From: UBA5078 sp964538025 | GTDB taxonomy: Bacteria > Pseudomonadota > Gammaproteobacteria > Pseudomonadales > Pseudohongiellaceae | Direction: 5' to 3' | Length of the DNA: 64,000 nt | Assembly: GCA_964538025.1 (NCBI GenBank) | Contig: CAZICZ010000004.1 | Coordinates: 1-64,000 of the forward strand | In this document: piece by piece, positions 16,477-27,862 of the stretch | Position numbering within the stretch: position 1 is the stretch's first letter | Layout: each line of letters begins with the position of its first letter | Notes under the pieces: generated by a model | Seen by the model: the letters and a program-made list of their open reading frames with translations, nothing else | The model's database searches: none | What the model was told of the DNA's origin: nothing | Translations under genes and position numbers: made by a program

Positions 16477-17280
16477 CTAGTGCAATTCGGCAAAGAAGGC
16501 GCGCAGACGCGCGGCATTCTTGCCCACATCGCTGGTGCCAACGCGCGAGAGGGAGCGCGCATTCAACACACTGCCCTGTGCTGTTTCGCTTACCACGATG
16601 ACGACGTCATCCTTGAAGCGGAACCAGAACGTCGTGTCGGTCGCCTCGATCCGGCCACTTGCTGGATCCTGTGCCACAATTTCCCATCCCAGAGACTGCG
16701 CAGCGGCCAGAGCACGCGAGAAAACCACCTCCTTGGACTCTGAAAACACCTGCGGCACGATATCCGGATAGGCCTCTTTTTGTGCAGCAGCCATGCGGGC
16801 TTTGTCCCAGTTTGGCTGATCGCCGTAGACCATATTGTTGGCGGCATTGGCGCGCAGCGGAGCGATGGCAATGTATTGGGGAGGGTTATCGGTATCCGTG
16901 GTGATGTCATGGATCGGCGGGGTGCCCTCGGCCGGGCGATAGGTTTCCGGCACCAGATAGGCCAGCGCGGCGGCCACGGTGCCGATCACCGCGAAGGTGC
17001 TCAGACGTTTGGCATTGGCCAGTCCGAGTTTGCGTGTCCCGGCGATAACAATGATGCTGACCGCAAGACTGATCCACGCCAGCCAATCGGCGCTGGCATT
17101 CACGGCGCGCAGCATGTCGAAACCGCGGCGGAAATCCCACATGCCCATCCAGACCCCTAGGGAGGCAAACAGGGCGTAGGCGCCCATGCCAATGCCGGCG
17201 ACGAGGGACAGAATGGCCAGGCCGGTCAGAACCTGACGTGGAAGGGGGGAGGGGGCAGTAGCGTGTGAAGAGTCGGTCAT
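16477..17280 (-). CDS. DUF1499 family membrane protein
   Basis: 267 residues from the ATG at 17280, preceded by AAGGAAAACC; an ATG seven codons upstream has no ribosome site. Three predicted membrane helices near the N-terminus (about residues 20-45, 65-82 and 92-112) are followed by a soluble DUF1499-type domain (NNMVYGDQPNWDKARMAAAQ, then WEIVAQDPASGRIEATDTTFWF and FKDDVVIVV). The family has no established biochemical function. It stands alone between the small membrane protein and the phosphatase gene. Confidence 0.75.
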   Translation of the reverse strand: MTDSSHATAPSPLPRQVLTGLAILSLVAGIGMGAYALFASLGVWMGMWDFRRGFDMLRAVNASADWLAWISLAVSIIVIAGTRKLGLANAKRLSTFAVIGTVAAALAYLVPETYRPAEGTPPIHDITTDTDNPPQYIAIAPLRANAANNMVYGDQPNWDKARMAAAQKEAYPDIVPQVFSESKEVVFSRALAAAQSLGWEIVAQDPASGRIEATDTTFWFRFKDDVVIVVSETAQGSVLNARSLSRVGTSDVGKNAARLRAFFAELH

Positions 17281-17331
17281 GATGGTTTTCCTTATTGTCA
17301 TGGGAATGGCAGGTCAAAGACCCGTCGGTCG

Positions 17332-17943
17332 TCACCCTTGTTGCAGGTGCCCCGCAAACTTCAGGATACGGGGCCGTGCGTGTGTGGAGTCTACACTGAG
17401 AATGCTGTGTGCGCAGTTGTGCATGACGGGTGGATCCCACAACCGGGCGAGTGGACGCGCGTCCAGATCGCTCAGAAGCGCCTTGATCCACACGCCGTGG
17501 CTGACGATGGCGACCTCTTGCGCCGCAGGCTTGGCCAGGATGCTCGCCAGCATGCGGTGCGCGCGCATCAGGACATTACTGAATTGCTCCGCGCCCTCCA
17601 GAGAGAATTCATGTGGCCGGTGCCAGAAAGCATCGAAGGCATCCGGATAGCGTTCCTTGATATCACTCTGCAAGTGACCTTCCCATGGGCCGAGAAAAAT
17701 CTCGCGCAACTCATCATGAAAACTGATGGTGACTTCCGAGGTCTCGAACAGGAGCGCGGCCGTTTCCCGTGTGCGGGCGCTGGGGCTGCAATAAACATGG
17801 CTTATGCCGTATTCCGCTAGTGCAGGGGCCAATGCACGGGCCTGACTGCGCCCTTCAGACGACAGCGATGATTCGCTGTGCCCTTGTACCCGTTTCTCCT
17901 TGTTCCAGTCCGTCTGGCCGTGTCGGATCAGATGAATGCGCAT
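17332..17943 (-). CDS. Histidine phosphatase family protein (phosphoglycerate-mutase-like)
   Basis: 203 residues starting MRIHLIRHGQTDWNKEKRVQ, with the RHG catalytic motif at residues 7-9. The second catalytic histidine lies in VAIVSHGVWIKAL. It belongs to the cobC/GpmB/broad-specificity phosphatase group; true cofactor-dependent mutases are longer. The start codon is 2 bases after the glpK stop on the same strand, so it is probably co-transcribed with glpK, but a role in glycerol metabolism is not shown. Confidence 0.85.
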   Translation of the reverse strand: MRIHLIRHGQTDWNKEKRVQGHSESSLSSEGRSQARALAPALAEYGISHVYCSPSARTRETAALLFETSEVTISFHDELREIFLGPWEGHLQSDIKERYPDAFDAFWHRPHEFSLEGAEQFSNVLMRAHRMLASILAKPAAQEVAIVSHGVWIKALLSDLDARPLARLWDPPVMHNCAHSILSVDSTHARPRILKFAGHLQQG

Positions 17944-17945
17944 GT

Positions 17946-19454
17946 TTACGCTCGTGTGCAGGGAGCACTGCGGGTGCGGCTGACGGCATCCTGCCAGGCG
18001 AGATAGCGTGCATCGCGCCAGGCCTTGGGTTTTTCAGGAACAAAGGAGTGATCGAGTTGCCAGGTGTGTGAAATGGCCTCAAGCGAGTCGAACAGTCCGC
18101 ATTGCAAGGCAGCAAGCCAGGCGACGCCGAGGGCGGTCGTCTCGGTCGTGCGGGGTCTGTCTACACGGCATCCCAACAGGTCCGCCAAATTCTGCAAGAC
18201 ATAATCATTGCGGGCCATGCCGCCATCGACACGCAGGGTCCCCGGACGAACGCCGTCATCCTCCATGGCCTTCTGCAAATCACGGGTCTGGTAGCACACC
18301 GAAAGCAGGGCGGCCGTGACCAGTTCCTTGATGCCCGTATCCCGGGTCAATCCAAAGATCGCGCCACGGGCATCGGCGTCCCAGTAGGGAGCTCCCAGCC
18401 CGGTGAAGGCGGGCACAAACATGACCGACGTGTTGGGGTCGGCTTGCCGCGCGAGCTGCTCGGTTTCGGCGGCATCGTGAATCAGTTTAAGACCGTCGCG
18501 AAGCCACTGCATGGTCGCGCCCGCCATAAAGATGCTGCCCTCCAGCGCGTAGGTGACCTTCCCCTTAAGGCGATACGCGATCGTGGTGAGCAAGCGGTTC
18601 TCGGAGTGCAGTGCCTGGTCTCCCGTATTGAGCAGAAGAAAGCACCCGGTTCCGTAAGTGCTTTTGGCCATGCCGGAGGTGAAACAACATTGTCCAAAGG
18701 CGGCAGCCTGCTGATCGCCGGCAATGCCTAAAACGGGAATCGCTGCGCCAAACACGGCAGGGTCGGTTACACCGAAATCGGCGGCACTGTCCAGCACGTC
18801 GGGCAACAGCGCACGGGGGATATTGAAGAGCCTCAGCAAGTCGTCATCCCATTCCTGTGTGTGGATATTGAACAGCAGGGTGCGCGAGGCGTTGGTGGCG
18901 TCCGTTCGGTGGTAGCGGCCCCCGGTCAGTCGCCACAACAGAAAGCTGTCCACGGTGCCAAACGCAAGCTCACCCCGTTCCGCCGCAGCCTGTGCGCCGT
19001 CCACATGGTCGAGAATCCAGCGAATCTTGGTGGCAGAAAAATAGGGGTCTAGCAAGAGGCCGGTCCGTTCGCTGATCAAGCGCTCATTGCCTTCTTGCAG
19101 CAAACGTTCGTTCAATGATTGGCAATAAGCACTCGTGCGGCGGTCCTGCCAGACAATCGCCCGTGTCAGGGGCTCCCCGTTTCGACGGTTCCACACCAGG
19201 GTTGTTTCCCGCTGATTGGTGATGCCGATGGCGCGCAGTGCAGAGGCTGTTATGCCTGCGTCGGAAAGCGCCTTTGTGGCACTGCGCAGGGAACTTTGCC
19301 ACAGGTCTTCCGGCGCATGCTCCACCCAGCCATCCTGCGGAAAATGCTGCGCAAATTCTTCCTGGCCGATGCCAAGCCGGTTTCCCTTTTCATCGAAAAC
19401 GATCGCGCGGCTGCTCGTGGTACCTTGGTCGAATGCCAGAATATAGTGACTCAT
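17946..19454 (-). CDS. glpK: Glycerol kinase
   Basis: 502 residues, the E. coli length. It phosphorylates glycerol to sn-glycerol 3-phosphate with ATP in the cytoplasm. The FGGY kinase signatures are visible: YILAFDQGTTSSRAIVFDEKG at the N-terminus, TNQRETTLVWNRRNG, GTGCFLLLNTG and LRVDGGMARNDYVLQ. It is divergent from glpD with only 41 bases between the start codons. No glpF or glpR is present nearby. Confidence 0.97.
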   Translation of the reverse strand: MSHYILAFDQGTTSSRAIVFDEKGNRLGIGQEEFAQHFPQDGWVEHAPEDLWQSSLRSATKALSDAGITASALRAIGITNQRETTLVWNRRNGEPLTRAIVWQDRRTSAYCQSLNERLLQEGNERLISERTGLLLDPYFSATKIRWILDHVDGAQAAAERGELAFGTVDSFLLWRLTGGRYHRTDATNASRTLLFNIHTQEWDDDLLRLFNIPRALLPDVLDSAADFGVTDPAVFGAAIPVLGIAGDQQAAAFGQCCFTSGMAKSTYGTGCFLLLNTGDQALHSENRLLTTIAYRLKGKVTYALEGSIFMAGATMQWLRDGLKLIHDAAETEQLARQADPNTSVMFVPAFTGLGAPYWDADARGAIFGLTRDTGIKELVTAALLSVCYQTRDLQKAMEDDGVRPGTLRVDGGMARNDYVLQNLADLLGCRVDRPRTTETTALGVAWLAALQCGLFDSLEAISHTWQLDHSFVPEKPKAWRDARYLAWQDAVSRTRSAPCTRA

Positions 19455-19495
19455 TGCGCGTTCCGTCCGCCGTGTGATCCGTTATAGTACCTCCT
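19455..19495. promoter_or_regulatory. Very short divergent glpK/glpD control region
   Basis: Only 41 bases separate the two start codons. TATAGT at 19483-19488 is a good -10 candidate for glpD, with no convincing -35. CCTCCT on the + strand (AGGAGG on the - strand) lies immediately before the glpD ATG, but it is too far from glpK to serve as its ribosome site. glpK has no evident site of its own in this gap. Confidence 0.4.
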
Positions 19496-20998
19496 ATGAC
19501 ACACAATTCTAAAGTCCACGATCTGCTCGTCGTCGGCGGCGGCATCAACGGGGTTGGCATCGCGGCGGACGCTGCGGGGCGCGGTCTTGATGTCCTTTTG
19601 TGCGAACAGAATGACCTTGCCAGTGCCACCACTTCCGCCAGCACCAAGCTCATTCACGGCGGACTGCGCTATCTGGAATATTACGAATTCGCGCTGGTGC
19701 GAAAGGCACTTGCGGAGCGCGAGGTCCTGCTGCGCAATGCCCCGCATCTGATCCAGCCTCTGCGGTTTGTGCTGCCGCACCGCCCGCATTTGCGGCCTCG
19801 CTGGATGATCCGCGCCGGGCTATTTCTTTACGATTCCCTCAGCCATCGCGTTAGCCTGCCGGCCTCACGCAGCGTTGCCTTCTCGTCTGACAGCCCCTTG
19901 CAGGACAGCCTGCGGAACGGGTTCGAATATTCGGACGCCTGGGCGGATGATGCCCGCCTGGTCGTAGCGATTGCCCAACTGGCACGAGAGCATGGCGCCC
20001 ACATCCGTGTTCATCGCGCCTGCACTGAGGCAAGGGAGCAGGACGGTGTGTGGCACGTGACGCTGCGTGACCCTCGAACAGGAGACTGCGAACAAGTGCA
20101 GGCGCGTGTGCTGGTCAACGCGACAGGTCCGTGGGTTGCCCGTTTCGCTGGCCAGCGATTAGCGGTGCGCGCCCATGAACCCATTCGTCTGGTGAAGGGT
20201 TGTCATATCGTCGTGCCACGTCTCTTTCATGGTGATGAGGCCTATATGTTGCAAAACGACGATGGCCGTATTGTGTTCGTCATACCCTATGAGCAGGACT
20301 TTACCCTGATCGGCACGACCGAGGAGGATGTCATCGGAGATCCGGCCGATGCGCGGATTGCGCCGTGGGAAGTCGATTATCTGGTGTCCGTCACCAATGC
20401 CTGTTTCAAGGCACAAATCAGTTCGACCGACGTGCGTCATGTCTTCGTGGGCGTGCGGCCCCTGATGGCGCAGGAAGGGGTAAAGGCCTCGGCAGTTTCG
20501 CGCGACTATACGCTGGCGCTGGATTGCGACGGTGCGCCTCTACTGACGGTGTATGGAGGCAAGATCACTACCTACCGTACCCTGGCGGAAGAGGCCCTGC
20601 ACTGCTTGCGTCCGTTGTTTCCGGAAATGGGCAAGGACTGGACAAAACAGGCGACGCTGCCCGGCGGCGATTTTGTCTCCCGCAGCGCGCTGCAACAGTC
20701 GCTGCTGACCGCCTTTCCCTGGCTTCCTGCGCCGCTCGCGCAGCGCTATGTCCGCAGCTATGGAACGCGCAGTTGGCGCCTGCTGGAAGGCTGCACATCG
20801 CTGGCCTCATTGGGGCAGGACTATGGTGCCGGTCTGAGGGCGCGTGAAGTGGCCTATCTGTGCGAGCAGGAATGGGCCAGCTCGGCCGAGGACATTCTGT
20901 GGCGGCGCAGCAAATTGGGACTGCACATGACCCAGGCAGAGCAACTCGCGCTCTCCGGCGCATTGCCACTACCCAGCCCAAGCGCACGCGGGATATGA
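19496..20998 (+). CDS. glpD: Aerobic glycerol-3-phosphate dehydrogenase
   Basis: 500 residues, the usual length. It oxidises glycerol 3-phosphate to dihydroxyacetone phosphate at the inner membrane and passes electrons to ubiquinone. The FAD dinucleotide motif is at the N-terminus (VVGGGINGVGIAADAAGRG), followed by STKLIHGGLRYLEYYEF and, near residue 350, APLLTVYGGKITTYRTLAEEA. The start agrees with E. coli GlpD. No Shine-Dalgarno motif precedes the ATG, and a TATAGT sequence ends only 7 bases upstream, so the mRNA may be leaderless. Confidence 0.96.
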   Translation: MTHNSKVHDLLVVGGGINGVGIAADAAGRGLDVLLCEQNDLASATTSASTKLIHGGLRYLEYYEFALVRKALAEREVLLRNAPHLIQPLRFVLPHRPHLRPRWMIRAGLFLYDSLSHRVSLPASRSVAFSSDSPLQDSLRNGFEYSDAWADDARLVVAIAQLAREHGAHIRVHRACTEAREQDGVWHVTLRDPRTGDCEQVQARVLVNATGPWVARFAGQRLAVRAHEPIRLVKGCHIVVPRLFHGDEAYMLQNDDGRIVFVIPYEQDFTLIGTTEEDVIGDPADARIAPWEVDYLVSVTNACFKAQISSTDVRHVFVGVRPLMAQEGVKASAVSRDYTLALDCDGAPLLTVYGGKITTYRTLAEEALHCLRPLFPEMGKDWTKQATLPGGDFVSRSALQQSLLTAFPWLPAPLAQRYVRSYGTRSWRLLEGCTSLASLGQDYGAGLRAREVAYLCEQEWASSAEDILWRRSKLGLHMTQAEQLALSGALPLPSPSARGI

Positions 20999-21081
20999 TC
21001 GCGCGCAGGACTGGCGCGCGGTCACATGAGCGCGAGCTGGCACAGCGATTGAGTGGACCCCTGCAACGAGAGAACCCTGTT

Positions 21082-21513
21082 ATGTCGAAGATTATCCGCG
21101 CCCTCGGCGCGCTGCTGTTGATGACCTCCCTGCATGCGAGCGCGCAGAATGCGGCGCCCGGATTGGTAGGCAACTGGAAATATCTGCGCAACTTCACCTT
21201 CGTCCATCTGGATGCTCAGGACAGGATGTTTCAGTGCCGGGTGATGCCGGATTTGAACGTGTTTGTGGCCACGGGTCAGCTCGCAGAAGCCGGTGCCGTG
21301 CAGTGGAACCCGGTGCGGTTTTTCAGTCTTTACGGCCAGGAAGTGTCTCCCTCGGGACAGGACTGGGGAGCCAATACCATTGAGCTGCGCAATCTGGTGA
21401 TGTGGCTTACGGTGCCGAGCGCCTATGGGCAATCGACCGAACGCATGGAGTTCGACAAGGTGCCTCAGCTCCCCACAATCTGCGCCCATTATCTGCAGGC
21501 GCTGATGCCCTGA
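21082..21513 (+). CDS. Small secreted protein of unknown function
   Basis: 143 residues from the ATG at 21082; the frame is open further upstream but overlaps glpD. It begins with a clear signal peptide (MSKIIRALGALLLMTSLHAS, cleavage after ASA or AQNA). The mature part is about 120 residues with two cysteines (FQCRV and TICAH) that could form a periplasmic disulfide. I do not recognise the family. It is followed by a terminator. Confidence 0.65.
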   Translation: MSKIIRALGALLLMTSLHASAQNAAPGLVGNWKYLRNFTFVHLDAQDRMFQCRVMPDLNVFVATGQLAEAGAVQWNPVRFFSLYGQEVSPSGQDWGANTIELRNLVMWLTVPSAYGQSTERMEFDKVPQLPTICAHYLQALMP

Positions 21514-21529
21514 GACAAATTGTATTCGC

Positions 21530-21563
21530 AGGGGAGGTAGTTTATTCTCGCACTCCCCTTTTT
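21530..21563 (+). terminator. Rho-independent terminator before leuS
   Basis: AGGGGAG at 21530-21536 pairs with CTCCCCT at 21553-21559 (7 bp), with a 16-base loop, followed by TTTT. It separates the small secreted protein gene from leuS. Confidence 0.6.
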
Positions 21564-21624
21564 CATCACAATCAAGGGATTACCCTTTCAGACAAACGCA
21601 TTTTTGCACAACACGGCAGCGAGC

Positions 21625-24159
<2,535 letters not shown>

Positions 24160-24287
24160 CGGGACGGGCGAAAGGAATCGCCCGCCGCTCTTCAAAATCC
24201 GTCAGCAATCGTGTGATTCGAGGAAGCCGAGGCGACCTCGCTGTGCTTAAATGCGGCCAATTGTTTTTTCAGTGTCTGTACGCATTC

Positions 24288-26045
24288 ATGAATCACTCCA
24301 TGGGTATTTCTCGTCTCTCGGTGCTTGGCCTGCTGGTCCTTTGGCTAGTGCCTTCTCTCGTATTTGCCCAGCGCGGCACCGATTTTGCCCTGCTCGACCA
24401 GCACGGAAAATTCCATCAGCTTAGCCGATACAGCGAGTCCGCTGCCGTGGTGCTGTTTGTTCAGCGTAACGGTGATGCGCTTTCCCGCCGTGCGCTGCCG
24501 GAATTGCAGGCACTGCAAGAGCAGTTTCGCGACCGGGATGTGGTGGTGTTGTTGCTCAATCCCGATCCCGGCACGACCCGCAGCGACGTCATCGACGAAC
24601 TGGCTGGCCAATCGATTTCCCTTCCCGTCCTGCTCGACACAGCTCAAGTGGTCGCACGCTCCCTTGACGTCAGGACGACGGGCGAGACCTTTGTCCTTGA
24701 TCCCGCCTCCCATGAGGTGCTCTTTCGAGGCCCGCTGAACAGCGCAATGACAGGGCAGGGCGCCGGCACGACGCTCGTCACTCCCTACGTGGAACAGCGT
24801 TTGCGAACCCTGTTCGAACGCAATGCTCCGGAGGTCAGCAGCGAGGTGCCGGAGGTGGCAGGGACGCCCATTGATTACCTGTATAAAACCCGTTTTGGTG
24901 AGCGCCGGATTTCCTATCAGGACGAGATCGTGCCGATCCTGCGGCGTCGCTGCACAAGCTGCCACATTGAAGACGGTCTGGCCCCCTGGGCGATGACGAG
25001 CTATCGGATGATTCAGGGGTGGAGCCCCATGATGCGCGAGGTACTCGTAACGCGCCGCATGCCGCCTGGGCAAATCGACATGCAGGTGGGAGAGTGGGAC
25101 AACGTTCACCATATCACCGATGAGGAGCTGATCACGCTGGTGCATTGGATTGATTCCGGTGCCCGGCGGGAGGGAGAGGGTGACCCGCTGTCGGAACAGG
25201 AGGCGATCGATGATCGCTGGACCTTGGGCGAGCCGGACCTTGTGATTGAGGTCCCGGAGGAGGATATCCCGGCGACCGGGATGGTGGACTTCCTGGTCAA
25301 GCGGGCCGATCTCGCGTTAGAGGATGATCAATGGGTCAGGGCGGTTGCCTATAACGTCGGCGACCGGTCGGTATTGCACAGTCTGCTCGTTTTTGCCGTG
25401 GACCCCAGTCTGACGGAAAAGGATGAGGAAGCGTTGATTTCTCCCGAGCACGCCGAGTTCATCAGCCTCTATGTGCCGCCGCGAACGGAGGACGTCTTCG
25501 CGGATGACGAGGGCTTTCTGCTGCGCAAGGACCGCGACCTGTCCTTCAAGATCCGCTATGTGACAGGCGGACGGGAGACGGTTGATCGCACCCGCATCGG
25601 TCTCTATTTCCGTGACAGCGCACCGGAGTATGCCCTGCGCCATGTGATCGCCCTCAATCGTGATTTTACGCTGACTCCCGGGGAAGGCAATCAGGTTGTG
25701 GAGGCACAGACAGAGGTGTTCGAGCGGGACGTGCTGGTAGAGAGTGTCGCGCCGCAGACCCACACTCGCGGGACGAGCATGACCCTGTCGGCGCGTTATC
25801 CGGATGGCCGGGAACAGCCGGTGATCAACGTGGCCAATTACAATTTCAACTGGCAAATGAACTATCACCTGCAGCAGCGCCTGCACCTGCCCGCCGGCGC
25901 GCGCATTGTCTCTGAGACCGTGTTCGACAATTCCGCCGCCAATCCGCAGAACGTGGACCCGGAGGCCGACGTCTCGGTGGGCATCAGTACCTACGACGAA
26001 ACGCTCAGCCACTACATCCGCGTGCTGGAACCCGTCGCTCAGTAA
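24288..26045 (+). CDS. Secreted redoxin - cytochrome c - copper-monooxygenase-like protein, degenerate paralogue
   Basis: 585 residues from the ATG at 24288 (24300 also possible; the open frame begins at 24156). Order: signal peptide (about 8-27), thioredoxin-fold redoxin domain (about 30-170) without any cysteine, mono-haem motif CTSCH at 222-226, and a C-terminal region homologous to the PHM-like domain of the protein at 34466-36217. Compared with that copy, four of six copper ligands are missing: HH becomes H364-S365, the single His of LQLHY becomes R423, HMH becomes Q490-T-H492, and the Met becomes T572. Shared blocks such as GWSPMMREVLVTRRMPPGQ and INVANYNFNWQ show paralogy. It is probably periplasmic and haem-binding but not a copper monooxygenase. 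It follows leuS, and its end overlaps the next gene tail to tail by 7 bases. Confidence 0.82.
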   Translation: MNHSMGISRLSVLGLLVLWLVPSLVFAQRGTDFALLDQHGKFHQLSRYSESAAVVLFVQRNGDALSRRALPELQALQEQFRDRDVVVLLLNPDPGTTRSDVIDELAGQSISLPVLLDTAQVVARSLDVRTTGETFVLDPASHEVLFRGPLNSAMTGQGAGTTLVTPYVEQRLRTLFERNAPEVSSEVPEVAGTPIDYLYKTRFGERRISYQDEIVPILRRRCTSCHIEDGLAPWAMTSYRMIQGWSPMMREVLVTRRMPPGQIDMQVGEWDNVHHITDEELITLVHWIDSGARREGEGDPLSEQEAIDDRWTLGEPDLVIEVPEEDIPATGMVDFLVKRADLALEDDQWVRAVAYNVGDRSVLHSLLVFAVDPSLTEKDEEALISPEHAEFISLYVPPRTEDVFADDEGFLLRKDRDLSFKIRYVTGGRETVDRTRIGLYFRDSAPEYALRHVIALNRDFTLTPGEGNQVVEAQTEVFERDVLVESVAPQTHTRGTSMTLSARYPDGREQPVINVANYNFNWQMNYHLQQRLHLPAGARIVSETVFDNSAANPQNVDPEADVSVGISTYDETLSHYIRVLEPVAQ

Positions 26046-26569
26046 TCCCGCAACAGAATGCGCATATCGCGCGTGTAGGGCAGCACATAGTCGTGGGATG
26101 CCACCGCGATGTTGTCGGCAGTGCGCACCAGCTTGGCCGTCACAAAGACATGGCTGTCGCCCACGGCATAGGTTCCCACAAGCACCAAAGTCGCACTGTG
26201 TTCAGTGCTGATGTCACTGACGGCTCGCGAGAGCAGAAACTCCCCTTCTTTCTCCGCGATGTAGACGCTGTCGCGCAGACGCATTTCAATGACGCTGTAT
26301 CCGGCTGTGGTCAACTGTGAGGTGAGCTGTGCGGACGCGACACGCCCAAAGGTGGACGAACGGGTGAGATCGTCGATGTTGGCAAAGCTGGCAGCAATGA
26401 TTGCATCACCGGGCTGCAACGCGGGACCGGCGATCAGGATAAGCTGATTGGCGGCAGCGCGATTGGTGCGGGTGATGTCGTCCATGCCGGTGTCCAATGC
26501 GGAGTTGGAACACGCGCCGAGCCCCAGAAGCATGACGACAAATATCAGGCTGCGCAGGGAGACATTCAT
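26039..26569 (-). CDS. FlgO-like lipoprotein
   Basis: 176 residues starting MNVSLRSLIFVVMLLGLGAC, a lipoprotein signal peptide with lipobox LGAC. The mature part (AASFANIDDLTRSSTFGRVA, then LLSRAVSDISTEHSATLVLV and GTYAVGDSHVFVTAKLV) resembles the FlgO domain, known from an outer-membrane lipoprotein of Vibrio flagella. No flagellar gene is in the window, so a role outside motility is possible. The ATG overlaps the stop of the upstream lipoprotein frame by ATGA, indicating coupling. Confidence 0.75.
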   Translation of the reverse strand: MNVSLRSLIFVVMLLGLGACSNSALDTGMDDITRTNRAAANQLILIAGPALQPGDAIIAASFANIDDLTRSSTFGRVASAQLTSQLTTAGYSVIEMRLRDSVYIAEKEGEFLLSRAVSDISTEHSATLVLVGTYAVGDSHVFVTAKLVRTADNIAVASHDYVLPYTRDMRILLRDY

Positions 26570-27261
26570 GGTGTGTCCTCCTGCGCCGTCACCACGTGAA
26601 AGACCCGTCCGCTGCCGCGGTATTGAGCGATATCCGCCTCGTCGAAGTAATACACGCGATTGCCGGCATTCACGATCTGCTGGCTGTCCTACACCCGGGT
26701 GCTGACCACCAGCTCCGTGGCCGGGGCTGAGAGGGTGCGATTGAAGCGGGCCCACAGATCTCCCGCGGCGGCGACCGGCAAGAGAACCAGACCGCGGTCT
26801 CCCCAATACTGCGAATCGTGAATGCCCACGCCTGCCAGCAGAAACGCGGTGAAGGTCCCGGGACGGGGCGGCATGTGGCGTCGATCCCCGTGCTCAATCA
26901 CCTGTACCGTGTAGTCCAGCGAAAACAGGGCGTTTTCGGGCGTCAGCATGACGGCGACCTGCTGGTCTACCAGCGCGCCGAGCAACATATGATGGTAAGC
27001 CTGCTCAAAGGGGCTTGCTGTGTCCGAGGGCATGCCCAGATAGAGAGAGGGGGTGATAATCCCGCCGCCATCGCCCAGGGCCTGCCGGATCTGTTCCGCC
27101 TCGTGGCGGGCGATCAATTGCCAGTGGCTGGCTGCCTGCAAAGAGGCTTGTTCCGACTCCGGGAACATGACTGCGCGGGGATGGGGCAGAAAGGCATTAT
27201 TGGCGCATGCCGTCAGCACAGCGCATACGCCGCACACCGCCAGCCTGTGGGCAATGGTCAT
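26566..27261 (-). pseudogene. Lipoprotein gene interrupted by an in-frame amber codon
   Basis: From the ATG at 27261 (ribosome site GAGGTG; a GTG at 27270 is the alternative) the frame encodes a lipoprotein: MTIAHRLAVCGVCAVLTACA with lipobox LTAC. After residue 190 a TAG at 26689-26691 stops it. In the same frame 40 further codons continue without interruption (DSQQIVNAGNRVYYFDEADI and on) to a TGA that overlaps the flgO-like start as ATGA. The continuation looks coding and the overlap suggests that the full length is 231 residues plus the amber position. It may be a nonsense mutation, a sequencing error or readthrough. Family not recognised with certainty. Confidence 0.7.
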
Positions 27262-27351
27262 CGAATTCACCTCGCACTGTGGGGTGTCCGCGAAGAGGAT
27301 CGCGAACGAACAGGCGGCAGTGTACTACGGCTTTGTGCCCCTGCGGTACGC

Positions 27352-27726
27352 TCAGTTCAGGACGCGATAGCCCCTGCCGCGTAGACAGTTGTGCACCACC
27401 TGATTGCGTTCACTGAGCCCCGACGACGCCCCGCGGACACCTCCGCCGATGGCGCCGACGCCAGCACCGCGTCTGACGGAATTGTGATTGCCAACAACGG
27501 CTCCCACCGCACCACCTATAATCGCGCCGGTCGCAGCCCCGGCGACGGCACGCTCTCCGACCGGCACCTGATCAGCAATGGCTTCACATTCCCCCAAGTC
27601 AGTTTGGTACTTGGCCATATCAACGCCCTGGGGGTCTATGATCGGTCCGGAATAGCCGGGGCCTCGGCCCGACTGACAGGAAATCAGGGCAAGGCACAGC
27701 AACACAAGGGTCGATTTTTTCAGCAT
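27352..27726 (-). CDS. Glycine-zipper lipoprotein
   Basis: 124 residues from the ATG at 27726: MLKKSTLVLLCLALISCQSG, a lipoprotein signal with lipobox LISC. After DMAKYQTDLGECEAIADQVP comes a glycine-zipper segment (GAATGAIIGGAVGAVVGNHN, then GAGVGAIGGGVRGASSG) and a C-terminal cysteine (VHNCLRGRGYRVLN). Such proteins are outer-membrane lipoproteins of the SlyB/glycine-zipper 2TM type and are often envelope-stress related. The exact role is unknown. Confidence 0.82.
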   Translation of the reverse strand: MLKKSTLVLLCLALISCQSGRGPGYSGPIIDPQGVDMAKYQTDLGECEAIADQVPVGERAVAGAATGAIIGGAVGAVVGNHNSVRRGAGVGAIGGGVRGASSGLSERNQVVHNCLRGRGYRVLN

Positions 27727-27862
27727 GAGGGGTCTCCGCAAACATCGCCAAGAAGGGAAAAAACACAGGCAGCGTGCGCAAGACGCAGCGCCACTCAGGG
27801 TGACAACGCGGGACACGCGCGTTGGTTTACAGGGCGCCCTCTTTTTTTCGCGCCCGCGCCCC

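Noticed and set aside
24165..24184. 7-bp GC hairpin after leuS as a terminator
   Set aside because: The stem is perfect but no T run follows, so it cannot be called a Rho-independent terminator.
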